A stretch of DNA of 64,000 nt. Source: Nonomuraea basaltis. GTDB taxonomy: Bacteria; Actinomycetota; Actinomycetes; Streptosporangiales; Streptosporangiaceae. The translations under genes were made by a program, and so were the position numbers. Where the stretch lies: assembly GCF_005893125.1 (NCBI RefSeq), contig NZ_VCJS01000002.1:1-64000 (forward strand), written 5' to 3'. Positions 53,440-62,143 of this stretch are shown here, one piece after another (the first letter of the stretch is position 1; every line of letters starts with the position of its first letter). Below the pieces are notes generated by a model. The model saw only the letters and a list, made by a program, of their open reading frames with translations, was not told where the DNA came from and made no database searches.

Positions 53440-54094
53440 CTACACTAGCGGCCCGGTCGTGGTCGTCGGGCTGGGCCGGTTCGGCAGCTCGCTGGCCCTG
53501 GAGCTGACCCGGCGCGGCACCGAGGTCCTGGCCATCGACAACCGGCCCAAGATCACCCAAGCGCTGGCGGGCCAGATCACCCAGATCGCGGCCGCGGACG
53601 CCACCGACATCGAGGCGCTGCGCCAGCTGGGCGTGCCCGACTTCTACCGGGCGGTGGTGGCCATCGGCAGCGACATCGAGGCCAGCATCCTGACCACGTC
53701 GCTGCTGGTCGAGCTGGAGATCAACGACATCTGGGCCAAGGCGATCAGCATCCAGCACGGCCGCATCCTGAGCCGCATCGGCGCCCACCACGTCGTCTTC
53801 CCCGAGCACGACATGGGCGAGCGGGTCGCGCACCTGGTCAGCGGCCGGATGCTCGACTACATGCAGGTGGACGAGGACTTCGCGCTGGCCAAGACCAAGC
53901 CGCCCAAGGACTACGTCGGCGTGCCCCTGGGCCAGTCGAACCTGCGCCGCAAGTTCGGCGTCACGATCGTCGCGGTCAAGGCACCCGGCGAGGACTTCAC
54001 GTACGCCACCGCGGAGACCGAGCTGACCTACGGCGACGTCATCCTGGTCTCCGGCCGCACGGAGGCGGTCGAGCGCTTCGCCGAGCTGCCATGA
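53432..54094 (+). CDS. trkA: TrkA-type potassium channel regulatory protein
   Basis: A 220-residue cytoplasmic protein. The RCK_N Rossmann fold starts VVVVGLGRFGSSLALEL with the nucleotide-binding GxGxxG and the acidic Asp in AIDNRPK, then ADATDIEALRQLGV; the C-terminal RCK_C spans about 145-220 (FALAKTKPPKDYVGVPLG, ETELTYGDVILVSGR). It gates TrkH/KtrB-type K+ channels by nucleotide binding. Here the adjoining trkH is broken, so it must serve another channel or be idle. TTG start at 53432, with GAGGAG upstream, overlapping the trkH stop. Confidence 0.9.
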   Translation: MADYTSGPVVVVGLGRFGSSLALELTRRGTEVLAIDNRPKITQALAGQITQIAAADATDIEALRQLGVPDFYRAVVAIGSDIEASILTTSLLVELEINDIWAKAISIQHGRILSRIGAHHVVFPEHDMGERVAHLVSGRMLDYMQVDEDFALAKTKPPKDYVGVPLGQSNLRRKFGVTIVAVKAPGEDFTYATAETELTYGDVILVSGRTEAVERFAELP

Positions 54095-54130
54095 GGCATC
54101 CGGCGGGGTCCACAGCTTGGTGAGCGCCGC

Positions 54131-54161
54131 CCCCACCTGGCTCCCCTAGGGCCAGGTGGGG
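54131..54161 (+). terminator. Hairpin terminator after trkA
   Basis: CCCCACCTGGC and GCCAGGTGGGG form a perfect 11-bp stem with a 9-base loop, 37 bp after the trkA stop. A second copy of the right arm (GCCAGGTGG) follows directly at 54161-54169. Confidence 0.65.
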
Positions 54162-54310
54162 CCAGGTGGAAGACACTTGCCCAGTCTTGACCTGCAAGGG
54201 ATGGAAACTCTGACGACCGGGGCGTTGCCGGGCAACAGGATCATGCGGATGCGCCCCGTGGAGCGTGCCCACCGGCGATGGAGCGGCGAAGGCCGGGGGC
54301 GATCGACTCT

Positions 54311-54339
54311 CTCCTAACGATCTAAGACATCCTTAGGAG
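54311..54339 (+). promoter_or_regulatory. Inverted repeat upstream of the small Gln-rich gene
   Basis: The 311 bp between trkA and the next gene hold a terminator (see 54131) and this dyad: CTCCTAA, 15 bases, TTAGGAG. It lies in an AT-richer stretch 67 bp before the start codon and may be an operator or promoter element. Nothing else was recognised in this interval. Confidence 0.4.
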
Positions 54340-54405
54340 TCAAATGAGTAATTATCTCACTACGAAGGGTAGGTTCCCGGCGTTCCGACTAGGAAAGGAC
54401 GCTCC

Positions 54406-54687
54406 ATGGAACAGCAGCAGGCTCAGCAGGTCGAGCAGCAGTTGCGGCAGAACTGGCAGCAGACCAGATACCGGATTCTCGACCAGTTCGCCGAGGTCAG
54501 CCCATCGGACCTCGACTTCGCCCGCAACGTCAACGACCTCGTCGAGAGAATCGCGGACAAGTCACACCACACCCAGCGGTACGTCGAGACACGGCTGCTG
54601 GAACTCGCCGGTGGCGGCGGCGGCCCGCAGGGACAGCCCTTCGGCGTCTCGATGGGCCAGCAGCAGGGCATGCGGATCGGCCAGTAG
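54406..54687 (+). CDS. Small Gln-rich protein, CsbD-like core
   Basis: A 93-residue soluble protein. A Gln-rich start (EQQQAQQVEQQLRQNWQQTRYRILDQF) leads into a helical core (SPSDLDFARNVNDLVERIADK) that recalls the CsbD stress-protein helices (W, then DLD, then LV-x-RI), and a Gly/Gln tail. The resemblance is modest, so CsbD-like is a suggestion. AGGAAAGG before the ATG gives a strong ribosome site, which supports real expression. Confidence 0.75.
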   Translation: MEQQQAQQVEQQLRQNWQQTRYRILDQFAEVSPSDLDFARNVNDLVERIADKSHHTQRYVETRLLELAGGGGGPQGQPFGVSMGQQQGMRIGQ

Positions 54688-54849
54688 ACGCGCCGTTCGC
54701 GAGCGAGCAGTAACGCCGTGAGCGCGTCAGACGTGAGGCGATGGGTTGGTCAGGCGATGTCGATCGGACGTGGACCGGCAGGGCACCGCCCGGCCAGCCC
54801 ATCGGACGCCCGGGCCTTCAAGAGGGAGCGAGGTCATCGCCTGCAGTCA

Positions 54850-55098
54850 TCAAGAATCCGTGCAAGGCAGCATGGAGCGGTAGTCCAGCAGCTCGTCGAT
54901 CAGCTCGGTGACGGACTGATTGCGAGGCATCTGCTGGAGTTCGGTCAGCATCGCGTCCACCTGCGCGAGAGTGGGTCGATCGTCGACCGATGCGGCCAGA
55001 CTCACCAGCCTGTTCAACGTACCTCCCAGGGGTAGTTTGCCCCTTTTGTGCAATAAATGTACCACTCTTGTTTGGCTGTTCCGGTGCGACGTCGACAT
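54850..55098 (-). CDS. Small hypothetical protein
   Basis: An 82-residue frame with a helical second half (TLAQVDAMLTELQQMPRNQSVTELIDELLDY). The first 25 codons are AT-rich and unlike the neighbours, so translation may really begin further in: a TTG at 55017 follows GGAGGT, though with only three bases between. Function unknown. It is divergent from the CBS gene at 55200. Confidence 0.5.
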   Translation of the reverse strand: MSTSHRNSQTRVVHLLHKRGKLPLGGTLNRLVSLAASVDDRPTLAQVDAMLTELQQMPRNQSVTELIDELLDYRSMLPCTDS

Positions 55099-55199
55099 CT
55101 TTGACCTGGCGCGACACGCTCACTGAGTGCCCGGCTGGATGTCGGCGGCCGCGGCCGTGTCGGCGGCTGCTTGGCTAGGCTGTGGGTCGGAGGCCACCC

Positions 55200-55646
55200 A
55201 TGCGCGCACGCGATCTCGCCGTCGAGTTCCCCACCGTCACTCTGGACACCCCGGCGCTGGAGGCGGCCAGGCTCCTGGCCGAGCAGGACCTGCCGGGTCT
55301 CATCTTGATCGACGAGGAGGGGCGGCCGCTCAGCATCCTGCCCGGGACCCAGGTCCTGCGGCTCGCGGTCCCGCCGTACTGCCAGGACGACCCGGCGCTG
55401 GCCCGGGTGGTGGACGAGGCGCATGCCGACATGTTCCTGCGCAGGCTCGGCGGCAAGACGGTCCGCGAGTGCCTGCCGGAGCAGCCTCGGGAGCTGCCGG
55501 TGGCCGACATGAAGGCGACGGTGCTGGAGCTGGCGGCGCTGATGGCTCGTACGCGCAGCCCGCTGGCCGCCGTCGTCGACGGCGAGGGGCGACTGGCCGG
55601 AGCGGTCACGCTGCAGTCGCTGCTGGACCACGTGCTGGAACTGTGA
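55200..55646 (+). CDS. CBS-domain protein
   Basis: A 148-residue protein made of two CBS motifs (residues about 6-55 and 85-145: FPTVTLDTPALEAARLLAEQDLPGLILIDEEGRPL; LAALMARTRSPLAAVVDGEGRLAGAVTLQSLL). A paired CBS module binds adenine nucleotides and regulates partner proteins. No fused catalytic or membrane domain is visible. In actinomycetes such proteins often sit by arsenite or citrate transporters, but none is here. ATG at 55200, GGAGG upstream. Confidence 0.85.
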   Translation: MRARDLAVEFPTVTLDTPALEAARLLAEQDLPGLILIDEEGRPLSILPGTQVLRLAVPPYCQDDPALARVVDEAHADMFLRRLGGKTVRECLPEQPRELPVADMKATVLELAALMARTRSPLAAVVDGEGRLAGAVTLQSLLDHVLEL

Positions 55647-55673
55647 CCCTCCGGCCTCCGAGCCGGTGAACCG

Positions 55674-56405
55674 TCACGCTCCGGGGAAGCCCACGGCGAA
55701 GGCCCGCCTGAGGTAGTCCCATGCGGCGGCGCTGAGGATGCCCTTCGTCGCGGTCTCCGGTCCCCGGGCGTCGATCCTGGCGTAGATGGCCGACATGACG
55801 GCCTTGTCCCCGCCCGCCAGTCCGGCCACGGCAGCGGTCCACCGGCGCGCGAGCTCCTGCACGGCCGGATCCGCCGGGTCCGTGCCCCGCTCGGCGTGTC
55901 CGCCCGCCTCGGCGGCCAGGCCGGTCAGCTCCTGCAGCCGGTGCCCGAAGCCCTCCTGGCCGAGCTCCCGATGGCGTTCCTCGAACCGGGCGAGCTGTTC
56001 GGGTGTGAAGTGCTTGGCCTGCATCATCGCCTCCATCGTCTCGATGAGCTGGTCGATCGACGGCTCCCTTGCGGCGCTCAGCGCCTCGGCGATGCCGAGC
56101 AGCCGGCGATGCAGGGCGCGCTGCGCTGCCAGTTGCCGTTCGACCTGCTGGAGCTGCCGCCGGATGGTCGCGTGCAGGTCTGCGCCGTCCAGCGAGTGCG
56201 CGATCTCGGCGAGCGGAAGCCGCAGCTCGCGCAGCGCCAGGATCCGGTACAGCCTGCGCACGTCGTCGCCGGTGTAGACCCGGTGCCCGGCCGCCGACCG
56301 CTCGGCCGGGCACAGCAGGCCGATCTGGTGGAAATGGCGCAGCGTCCGTACGGTCACGCCCGTAGCGGCGGCGAGCTCGCCGATCTTCCAGCGTCGTCCG
56401 TTCAC
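55674..56405 (-). CDS. MerR-family regulator with TipAS-like domain
   Basis: A 243-residue regulator. The MerR HTH (WKIGELAAATGVTVRTLRHFHQIGLL) and a dimerisation coiled coil (LQQVERQLAAQRALHRRLLGI) are followed by a TipAS-like antibiotic-binding domain (MQAKHFTPEQLARFEERHRELGQEG...). This class binds thiopeptide-like or other compounds and switches on exporters. The GTG at 56405 is the best start. The TetR/MFS pair lies directly beyond the promoter region, but on the other strand. Confidence 0.88.
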   Translation of the reverse strand: MNGRRWKIGELAAATGVTVRTLRHFHQIGLLCPAERSAAGHRVYTGDDVRRLYRILALRELRLPLAEIAHSLDGADLHATIRRQLQQVERQLAAQRALHRRLLGIAEALSAAREPSIDQLIETMEAMMQAKHFTPEQLARFEERHRELGQEGFGHRLQELTGLAAEAGGHAERGTDPADPAVQELARRWTAAVAGLAGGDKAVMSAIYARIDARGPETATKGILSAAAWDYLRRAFAVGFPGA

Positions 56406-56499
56406 ATCGACCGACGCTAGGCCCTGACGTCGCGTCCGGTGCAAGCGTGTCGCCCCGTTTTCCCGCTGGTTGTACGGGCGGGCGTCATAGGGTGGTCCC

Positions 56500-57168
56500 A
56501 TGGTCAAGGCCGCGGCTCGACAGCCCGTACCCGCCCGGCGCGCCGACGCCGAGCGCAACATCGCCGCGATCCTCGAGGCCGGGACCCGGTTGCTCAGCTC
56601 CGACCCGGCCGCCAGCGTGGCCGACATCGCCAAGGCCGCCGGGGTGGGCAGGGTCACGCTGTACGGGCACTTCCCCTCGCGGGAGGCGCTGGTCGACGCG
56701 GTGCTGGACCATGCGGTCGGCATGGCGGACGAGGTGCTGGAGGACGCCTCGATCGACACGGCCCCGGCACCCGAGGCCATGACCGTGCTGCTGCGGTCGT
56801 CCTGGGAGATCCTCAACCGGCACCGCCGCCTGTTCGTGGCCGCGGACCAGGTCATGGCCACCGAGCGGATCAGGGAGCACCACGACCGGCCGCTGCGGCG
56901 GGTGGAGCGGTTGATCGCGCGGGGGCAGCGGGATGGCGACTTCCGTACCGATCTGCCGCTGCCCTGGCTGGTGACGACGTTCTTCTCGATCATCCACAGC
57001 GCCGCGCAGGAGCGGGAGGCGGGGCGGCTGGCACCTGAGGAGGTCGAGCGGGTGCTGATCACGACGATGCTGTCGCTCCTGACGTCCGGGGAACGAGCGT
57101 CCGCTGAGCAGGCGCCCGGCGGACGGGCGTCTGCCGACCAGCCGTCCGACGCACGGGCCTCCGAGTAA
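56500..57168 (+). CDS. TetR-family regulator upstream of the MFS exporter
   Basis: A 222-residue repressor with HTH at about 38-62 (VADIAKAAGVGRVTLYGHFPSREALVDAVLD) and a TetR_C ligand domain. The tail (about 205-222) is Ser/Ala/Asp-rich with short repeats (GERASAEQAPGGRASADQ) and probably disordered. It precedes the MFS gene by 240 bp on the same strand; the 28-bp palindrome at 57371 is its likely operator. ATG start. Confidence 0.87.
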   Translation: MVKAAARQPVPARRADAERNIAAILEAGTRLLSSDPAASVADIAKAAGVGRVTLYGHFPSREALVDAVLDHAVGMADEVLEDASIDTAPAPEAMTVLLRSSWEILNRHRRLFVAADQVMATERIREHHDRPLRRVERLIARGQRDGDFRTDLPLPWLVTTFFSIIHSAAQEREAGRLAPEEVERVLITTMLSLLTSGERASAEQAPGGRASADQPSDARASE

Positions 57169-57237
57169 CAAGCGCCCTCTGACCGGCCTCCGCCTGGCGA
57201 GGCCGCGATCATCATGTCCTGGGCGACGGCCCGGCGG

Positions 57238-57276
57238 CCACGCGCCACGCGCCACGCGCCAACTGGCAACGCGCCA
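57238..57276 (+). repeat. Short CGCGCCA tandem repeat
   Basis: CGCGCCA occurs three times in a row and once more a few bases later, in the leader between the TetR and MFS genes. Probably slippage. The remainder of 57169-57408 holds the palindrome at 57371-57398 and no gene. Confidence 0.6.
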
Positions 57277-57370
57277 TGGGTGAGGGCGGCATGCGCCATG
57301 CGCAGCGCCGTGCCCTGAGGCATGTCGTGGCGCCGCTTCCGAAACCCTACCGACGTATGGTGTTGGCGTG

Positions 57371-57398
57371 TTAACTTGAACATCAATGTTCGAGTTAA
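57371..57398. promoter_or_regulatory. 28-bp palindrome before the MFS exporter
   Basis: TTAACTTGAACAT, two bases, ATGTTCGAGTTAA: the arms match at 12 of 13 positions. Its right end abuts the AAGGAG ribosome site, and it lies 10 bp from the start codon, so a bound protein would block transcription. The TetR protein upstream is the obvious ligand-responsive candidate. Confidence 0.65.
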
Positions 57399-57408
57399 GG
57401 AGCTCTGG

Positions 57409-58833
57409 ATGAGTATCGATACGTCTCCCGCCAAGATGCGGGCCGGCGGGTGGTTCGTGCTGGTGCTGCTCTGCCTGGCCCAGTTCATGCTGATCGTCGA
57501 CATCACGGTGGTGCAGGTGGCGCTGCCGACGATCGGCACGGAGCTGGCGCTCGACCGCGAGGCGCTGACCTGGGTGGTGACCACGTACACGCTGTGCTTC
57601 GGCGGCCTGATGGTGCTCGGCGGGCGGCTCGCGGACGCGCTCGGTGCGCGCCGCACGCTGATCACCGGACTGGCCCTGTTCACGGCGGCGTCGCTGATGT
57701 GCGGGCTGGCCGGGAGCGGCACCGTACTGATCGCGGGACGGGCGCTGCAGGGGATCGGCGCGGCGCTGCTCTCCCCAGCGGCGCTGGCCGTCATCACCAC
57801 CACCTTCCACGGTGAGCGGCGCGCGCGGGCGCTCGGCGTCTGGGCGGCCATCGGCGGTACGGGTGCCGCCCTGGGTGTGCTGCTCGGCGGCGTGCTGACC
57901 GCGGGTCCGGGGTGGGCCTGGGTGTTCTACATCAACGTGCCGATCGGGCTGCTGGTCCTCGCAGCCGTGCCCGCCGTCGTACCGGCCGCCGCTCCCGGGC
58001 GCGGGGAGCGGCTCGACATACCCGGGGCCCTGATCGTCACGACGGCGACGGCTCTGCTGATCTACGGGCTGGTGACCGCGGGCGACGCCGGGTGGGGTGC
58101 GGCGGGCACGCTGCTGCCGCTGGCCGGTGCGGCGCTGCTCTATGCGCTGTTCGTGGTGGTCGAGCGGTCGGTACGGTCGCCGCTGATGCGCGCCGAGACG
58201 CTCGCCCGGCGTCCGGTGATCTCGGGGACGTTCGTCATGCTGCTGGCCACCGGGCTGATGCTGGGGCTGTTCTTCCTCAGCTCGCTCTACCTGCAGCACG
58301 CGCTGGGGTTCAGCGCGCTGGAGACCGGGCTGCTCTTCCTGCCCGTGGCGATCGCGATCACGCTCGGCGCGCAGATCGGCGGGCATCTCATCGGCAAGAT
58401 CGGTGGCCGGCCGGTGGCGGTGGCCTCGTTCGTGCTGACGGCGGCGGGGGCGGCGCTGATGACGCGCATCTCGCCCGACGCGAGTGCGTACACCACGCTG
58501 CTGCCGGGGTTCGCGCTGGCCGCGCTGGGGATCGGACCGGCGTTCGTGACGGCCACCACGACGACCATGGCGAACATCCCGCCCGGTGAGAACGGTGTCG
58601 CGTCCGGTGTCATCAACACCTTCCACGAGCTGGGCGGCTCGATCGGCGTGGCCGTCGTCTCCACCGTCGCCGCGGCGAGCCTGGCGCCCGGCTCGGCGGC
58701 GGGCATCGGAGGGTTCGTCTCCGGGCTCACGCTGTGCGCCATCGTGGCGGCCGTCGCGGCCGTGGTCTCGCTCGGACTGGTGCCGCCCGGCAAGCCGGCT
58801 GGGGCGTTCGTCGGCCATGGTCACGGCCACTGA
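57409..58833 (+). CDS. DHA2-family MFS exporter (EmrB/QacA type)
   Basis: A 474-residue drug:proton antiporter with 14 predicted helices. Motif A-like GGRLADALGARRTL and the motif C region (GALGVLLGG, GWAWVFYINVPIGLLVL) fit the DHA2 group. The C-terminal end is His-rich (GHGHGH). ATG set by AAGGAG six bases upstream. Regulated most likely by the upstream TetR protein through the palindrome at 57371. The exported compound cannot be told from sequence. Confidence 0.92.
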   Translation: MSIDTSPAKMRAGGWFVLVLLCLAQFMLIVDITVVQVALPTIGTELALDREALTWVVTTYTLCFGGLMVLGGRLADALGARRTLITGLALFTAASLMCGLAGSGTVLIAGRALQGIGAALLSPAALAVITTTFHGERRARALGVWAAIGGTGAALGVLLGGVLTAGPGWAWVFYINVPIGLLVLAAVPAVVPAAAPGRGERLDIPGALIVTTATALLIYGLVTAGDAGWGAAGTLLPLAGAALLYALFVVVERSVRSPLMRAETLARRPVISGTFVMLLATGLMLGLFFLSSLYLQHALGFSALETGLLFLPVAIAITLGAQIGGHLIGKIGGRPVAVASFVLTAAGAALMTRISPDASAYTTLLPGFALAALGIGPAFVTATTTTMANIPPGENGVASGVINTFHELGGSIGVAVVSTVAAASLAPGSAAGIGGFVSGLTLCAIVAAVAAVVSLGLVPPGKPAGAFVGHGHGH

Positions 58834-58939
58834 CCGGGTGGCCGAGCAGCACGACGGGGTTGGGAGGTGGAGATGGAGGTGCCGGGGTCGGTCATCGGTG
58901 GATATACGGGTGCCCGCAAGCTAGGGCATTCTAGGTCCG

Positions 58940-61078
58940 GTGGAATTCCGTGACGCCGACCGACTTCTCACCGGCGCGCGCGCCCTGCTCGACGACCATT
59001 CCTCCGTCCGCCGCCAGGCCAGGGACGCGCTCGACGCGCTGCGCGTCGACGTGGCCAGGGCCGGGCTGGGCGAGATCCCCGTCTCGCGGCTGAGGGACGT
59101 GACCGACGGCCGGCTCCGCATCGCGACGCTGGAGAAGGCCGGGTACGCCACGGTCCGGCAGGTGCTGGAGGCCTCGCCGTACCAGCTGCAGCTGCTGCCG
59201 GGGATCGGTGCGCGGACGGCGGGGCAGATCCACGCGGCCGCCCGCCAGATCGAGCAGGCGGCCGCCGAGGCCGCGAGCATCCGCATCGACGTCGAGCGGC
59301 GCGACCAGGCGACCACGGACCTCGTGATCGCCCTGCACCGTATGGTCGACGTCGGCCCCGACCTCCCCCGTGCTCTCGACGCCGCCCGCGACCTGGACCA
59401 GCGGCTGGCGCCGTTACTGGCGCGGGCGCGCCCGGCGCGGAGCCGGCTGCGGATGTTGTTCACGCTGCCCGAGCGTCGCCGCCGCGCCCGCGAGGCGGTG
59501 GCTGAGATCGAGGAGCTGCTCGCCGGCGCCCGCGCGACCCGGCTGCTGCTCGCCCAGGTCACCACGGATTTGCTGCGTCCCGCCGCACGCGACTTCGAGG
59601 CGTGGACGGACTTCGAGTCCCGCTCCCCCGAGTATTTCGGCCTGCTCGCCGAGCTGGCCGGCGAGCCGGTCGGCACCGGCCAGGGCCTGCTCCCCGACGA
59701 CCTGGCGGCGAAGGTCGGCGCCCAGCCGCTCGACGACACGCACCGCCGGGTGTCGCTGCGCGGCTACCAGGCGTTCGGCGCCCGGTTCGCCCTCGCACAG
59801 GGCCGCGCGATTCTCGGCGACGAGATGGGGCTCGGCAAGTCGATCGAGGCGATCGCCGCACTGGCGCATCTCAAGGCCCTCGGGATGACGCACTTCCTGG
59901 TGGTCTGCCCGACGAGCGTGCTGATCAACTGGTTACGCGAGATCGAGTCGCGCAGCACCCTGCGCGCCTGCCCGCTGCACGGCCAGGACCGGCTCGCGGC
60001 CCAGGAGGACTGGGTACGCCAGGGCGGCGTCGCCGTGGCCACCATGGACGGCCTCCAGCGGCTGGACGTGCCGCCCGCGGTCGAGGTCGGCCTGCTGGTC
60101 GTGGACGAGGCCCACTACGTGAAGAACCCGATGAGCAAGCGCTCCAGGGCCGTCGCCGCCTGGTGCGCCCGCACGGAGCGCGTGCTCTTCCTGACCGGCA
60201 CGCCCATGGAGAACCGGGTCGAGGAGTTCCGCACGCTGATCTCGTACCTGAAGCCCGATCTGGCCGCCGAGCTGCGCAGCAGTGACGTCGTGGCGGGGGC
60301 GCAGGCGTTCAGGAAGGCGGTCGCACCGGTCTACCTGCGGCGCAACCAGCAGGACGTGCTCGCGGAGCTGCCCGACCGGGTCGAGGCGGACGAGTGGGTG
60401 GAGTTCAGCGGCGCCGACTTCGAGGCCTACCGGCAGGCGGTCGCAGCCGGCAACTTCATGGCCATGCGCCGCGCCGCCTACGCCGAGCCCGCCACGTCGG
60501 CCAAGCTCAAGCGGGTGCTCGAACTGGTCGAGGACGCCGCGGCCAACGGGCTCAAGGTGGTGGTGTTCTCGTACTTCCGGGCCGTGCTCGCCGCCGTGGG
60601 CGCCGCGCTGGACGGGCGGGCGCACGGGCCGATCTCCGGCGGGTTGAGCGCGGTGCGGCGCCAGCAGGTGGTGGACGCGTTCTCGGCGGCGCGAGGGCAC
60701 GCGGTGCTGCTCAGCCAGGTGCAGGCGGGCGGCGTGGGGCTCAACCTGCAGGCCGCCTCCGTGGTGATCATGTGCGAGCCGCAGGTCAAGCCCAGCATGG
60801 AGACCCAGGCCGTGGCGCGCGCCCACCGGATGGGGCAGGTACGCAAGGTGCAGGTGCACCGGCTGCTCACGGTGGACTCCGTCGACCAGCGCATGCTGGA
60901 CATCCTGCACCGCAAGTCCGCGCTCTTCGACGCCTACGCCAGACGCAGCGACCTCGCCGAGTCCGCGGCCGAGGCCGTCGACATCTCGGAACAGGCGCTG
61001 GCCCGGCTGGTGGTCGAGGAGGAGCAACGCCGCCTCGTGCTCGGCTCCGCCACCCCTGACGACTCGGCGGGCGACTGA
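58940..61078 (+). CDS. SNF2-family DNA translocase/helicase with N-terminal helix-hairpin-helix
   Basis: A 712-residue protein. Residues about 45-110 hold a helix-hairpin-helix segment (SRLRDVTDGRLRIATLEKAGY, LQLLPGIGARTAGQIHAAA), then a coiled linker. The SNF2 motor follows: DEMGLGKS (about 294), VVDEAHYVKNP (about 388, DEAH-like), LTGTPMENR, and the C-terminal QAGGVGLNLQAASVVIMCEPQVKPSMETQAVARAHRMGQ. All core motifs are intact. Such HhH-SNF2 proteins are often found in actinomycetes, with roles in DNA metabolism not established. GTG start; the leader has no clear ribosome site. Confidence 0.88.
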   Translation: MEFRDADRLLTGARALLDDHSSVRRQARDALDALRVDVARAGLGEIPVSRLRDVTDGRLRIATLEKAGYATVRQVLEASPYQLQLLPGIGARTAGQIHAAARQIEQAAAEAASIRIDVERRDQATTDLVIALHRMVDVGPDLPRALDAARDLDQRLAPLLARARPARSRLRMLFTLPERRRRAREAVAEIEELLAGARATRLLLAQVTTDLLRPAARDFEAWTDFESRSPEYFGLLAELAGEPVGTGQGLLPDDLAAKVGAQPLDDTHRRVSLRGYQAFGARFALAQGRAILGDEMGLGKSIEAIAALAHLKALGMTHFLVVCPTSVLINWLREIESRSTLRACPLHGQDRLAAQEDWVRQGGVAVATMDGLQRLDVPPAVEVGLLVVDEAHYVKNPMSKRSRAVAAWCARTERVLFLTGTPMENRVEEFRTLISYLKPDLAAELRSSDVVAGAQAFRKAVAPVYLRRNQQDVLAELPDRVEADEWVEFSGADFEAYRQAVAAGNFMAMRRAAYAEPATSAKLKRVLELVEDAAANGLKVVVFSYFRAVLAAVGAALDGRAHGPISGGLSAVRRQQVVDAFSAARGHAVLLSQVQAGGVGLNLQAASVVIMCEPQVKPSMETQAVARAHRMGQVRKVQVHRLLTVDSVDQRMLDILHRKSALFDAYARRSDLAESAAEAVDISEQALARLVVEEEQRRLVLGSATPDDSAGD

Positions 61079-61172
61079 TCTACGGGCAAACGAAGTAGAC
61101 ATTTCCGGCCTCATGCCGATAGCTTTCCGTATACCCCTACCCCGTATGAAAACGCTAACGAGGAGGCCGTAC

Positions 61173-61670
61173 ATGGATAGCAGCATTCACCACCACCACG
61201 AACAGCACGAGACCGGACATCAGCCCCCGGCGGCGACCTGGGGAATGGCGGCGCAGGCCACGGCGCACTGTCTGACCGGCTGTGCCATCGGCGAGGTGCT
61301 GGGCATGGTGATCGGCACCGCGGCCGGCCTGTCCAACGTCGCGACCGTGGTGCTGGCGGTGGCGCTGGCGTTCGTATTCGGGTACGCGCTCACCATGCGC
61401 GGCGTGTTGCGGGCCGGGGTGAGCTTCCGCGCGGCGCTGAAGGTCGCGCTGGCCGCCGACACCGTGTCGATCGCCGTGATGGAGGTGCTGGACAACGCGG
61501 TCATGGTCACCGTGCCGGGCGCGATGGAGGCCGGGCTGGCCAGCTGGCTGTTCTGGGGGGCGCTGGCGGGGTCGCTGCTGGTGGCGTTCGTGCTGACCAC
61601 GCCGATCAACAAGTGGCTGATCTCGCGCGGCAAGGGGCACGCGGTGATCCATCAGTACCACCAGCACTAA
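61173..61670 (+). CDS. DUF4396 membrane protein with His-rich ends
   Basis: A 165-residue protein. The N-terminal 20 residues are His-rich (HHHHEQHETGH) and a second His group closes it (HAVIHQYHQH), which suggests metal binding. Four membrane helices follow with the DUF4396 signature ATAHCLTGCAIGEVLGMVIG and a second cluster MEVLDNAVMVTVPGAMEAGLASWLFW. DUF4396 genes often lie by copper-handling genes; none is adjacent here. AGGAGG six bases before the ATG. It precedes the MarR gene by 41 bp. Confidence 0.85.
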   Translation: MDSSIHHHHEQHETGHQPPAATWGMAAQATAHCLTGCAIGEVLGMVIGTAAGLSNVATVVLAVALAFVFGYALTMRGVLRAGVSFRAALKVALAADTVSIAVMEVLDNAVMVTVPGAMEAGLASWLFWGALAGSLLVAFVLTTPINKWLISRGKGHAVIHQYHQH

Positions 61671-61685
61671 AGTAGTTGCACGATC

Positions 61686-61713
61686 GAACCATTTGGTTCT
61701 ATGGTCGAACCAT
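61686..61713. promoter_or_regulatory. Tandem palindromes over the MarR start
   Basis: GAACCATTTGGTTC (61686-61699, 6+6 dyad) and ATGGTCGAACCAT (61701-61713, 5+5 dyad) lie one base apart, the second overlapping the MarR start codon. Their shared GAACCA words make them a natural autoregulatory pair. In this position a bound protein would block both transcription and translation initiation. Confidence 0.6.
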
Positions 61714-62143
61714 GACAGTGGATCCGAGGCAGTTGCAGGAGGCCGTGGCGCGGTTCGTGCGGGCGTTCGGCCTGCACCAGCCGGGCCAGACGCCGTGCGG
61801 GCGGCCCATTCCGGTGTCGGAGGCGCACGCCCTGGCCGAGCTGGCCCGCGAGGGCGAGCTGCGGCAGGCCGAGCTGGTGCACCGGCTGCGGCTGGAGAAG
61901 AGCACGACCAGCCGCATCGTCGCGCAGCTCACCGGGCGCGGCTGGGCCGAGCGCGACCGGGCGCCCGACGACGGCCGCGGTGTCCTCGTCCGGCTCACGC
62001 CCGCCGGACGCGCGGCCGCCGAGCAGTTGGCCGCCGCCCGGCAGACCCGCTTCGAATCCGCCCTCTCCCGCATCCCCGAAGTGGAGCGCGAGAGCGTTCT
62101 GCATGCTCTTTCCCTGCTGACGGAGGCCGTTGATGAGTCGTGA
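61712..62143 (+). CDS. MarR-family regulator
   Basis: A 143-residue winged-helix dimer. The core is EAHALAELAREGELRQAELVHRLRLEKSTTSRIVAQLTGRGWAERDRAPDDGRGVLVRLTPAG, with the recognition helix in KSTTSRIVAQL. ATG at 61712 lies inside the palindromes at 61686-61713, which suggests autoregulation. Its last 11 bases overlap the next gene's start, so the lipoprotein is likely cotranscribed and controlled. Signal unknown. Confidence 0.88.
   Translation: MTVDPRQLQEAVARFVRAFGLHQPGQTPCGRPIPVSEAHALAELAREGELRQAELVHRLRLEKSTTSRIVAQLTGRGWAERDRAPDDGRGVLVRLTPAGRAAAEQLAAARQTRFESALSRIPEVERESVLHALSLLTEAVDES

Noticed and set aside
61125..61150. CsoR-type copper operator before the DUF4396 gene
   Set aside because: ATACCCCTACCCCGTAT has C-runs on both sides rather than the C-run/G-run symmetry of CsoR sites; only the outer ATAC/GTAT pair is symmetric.
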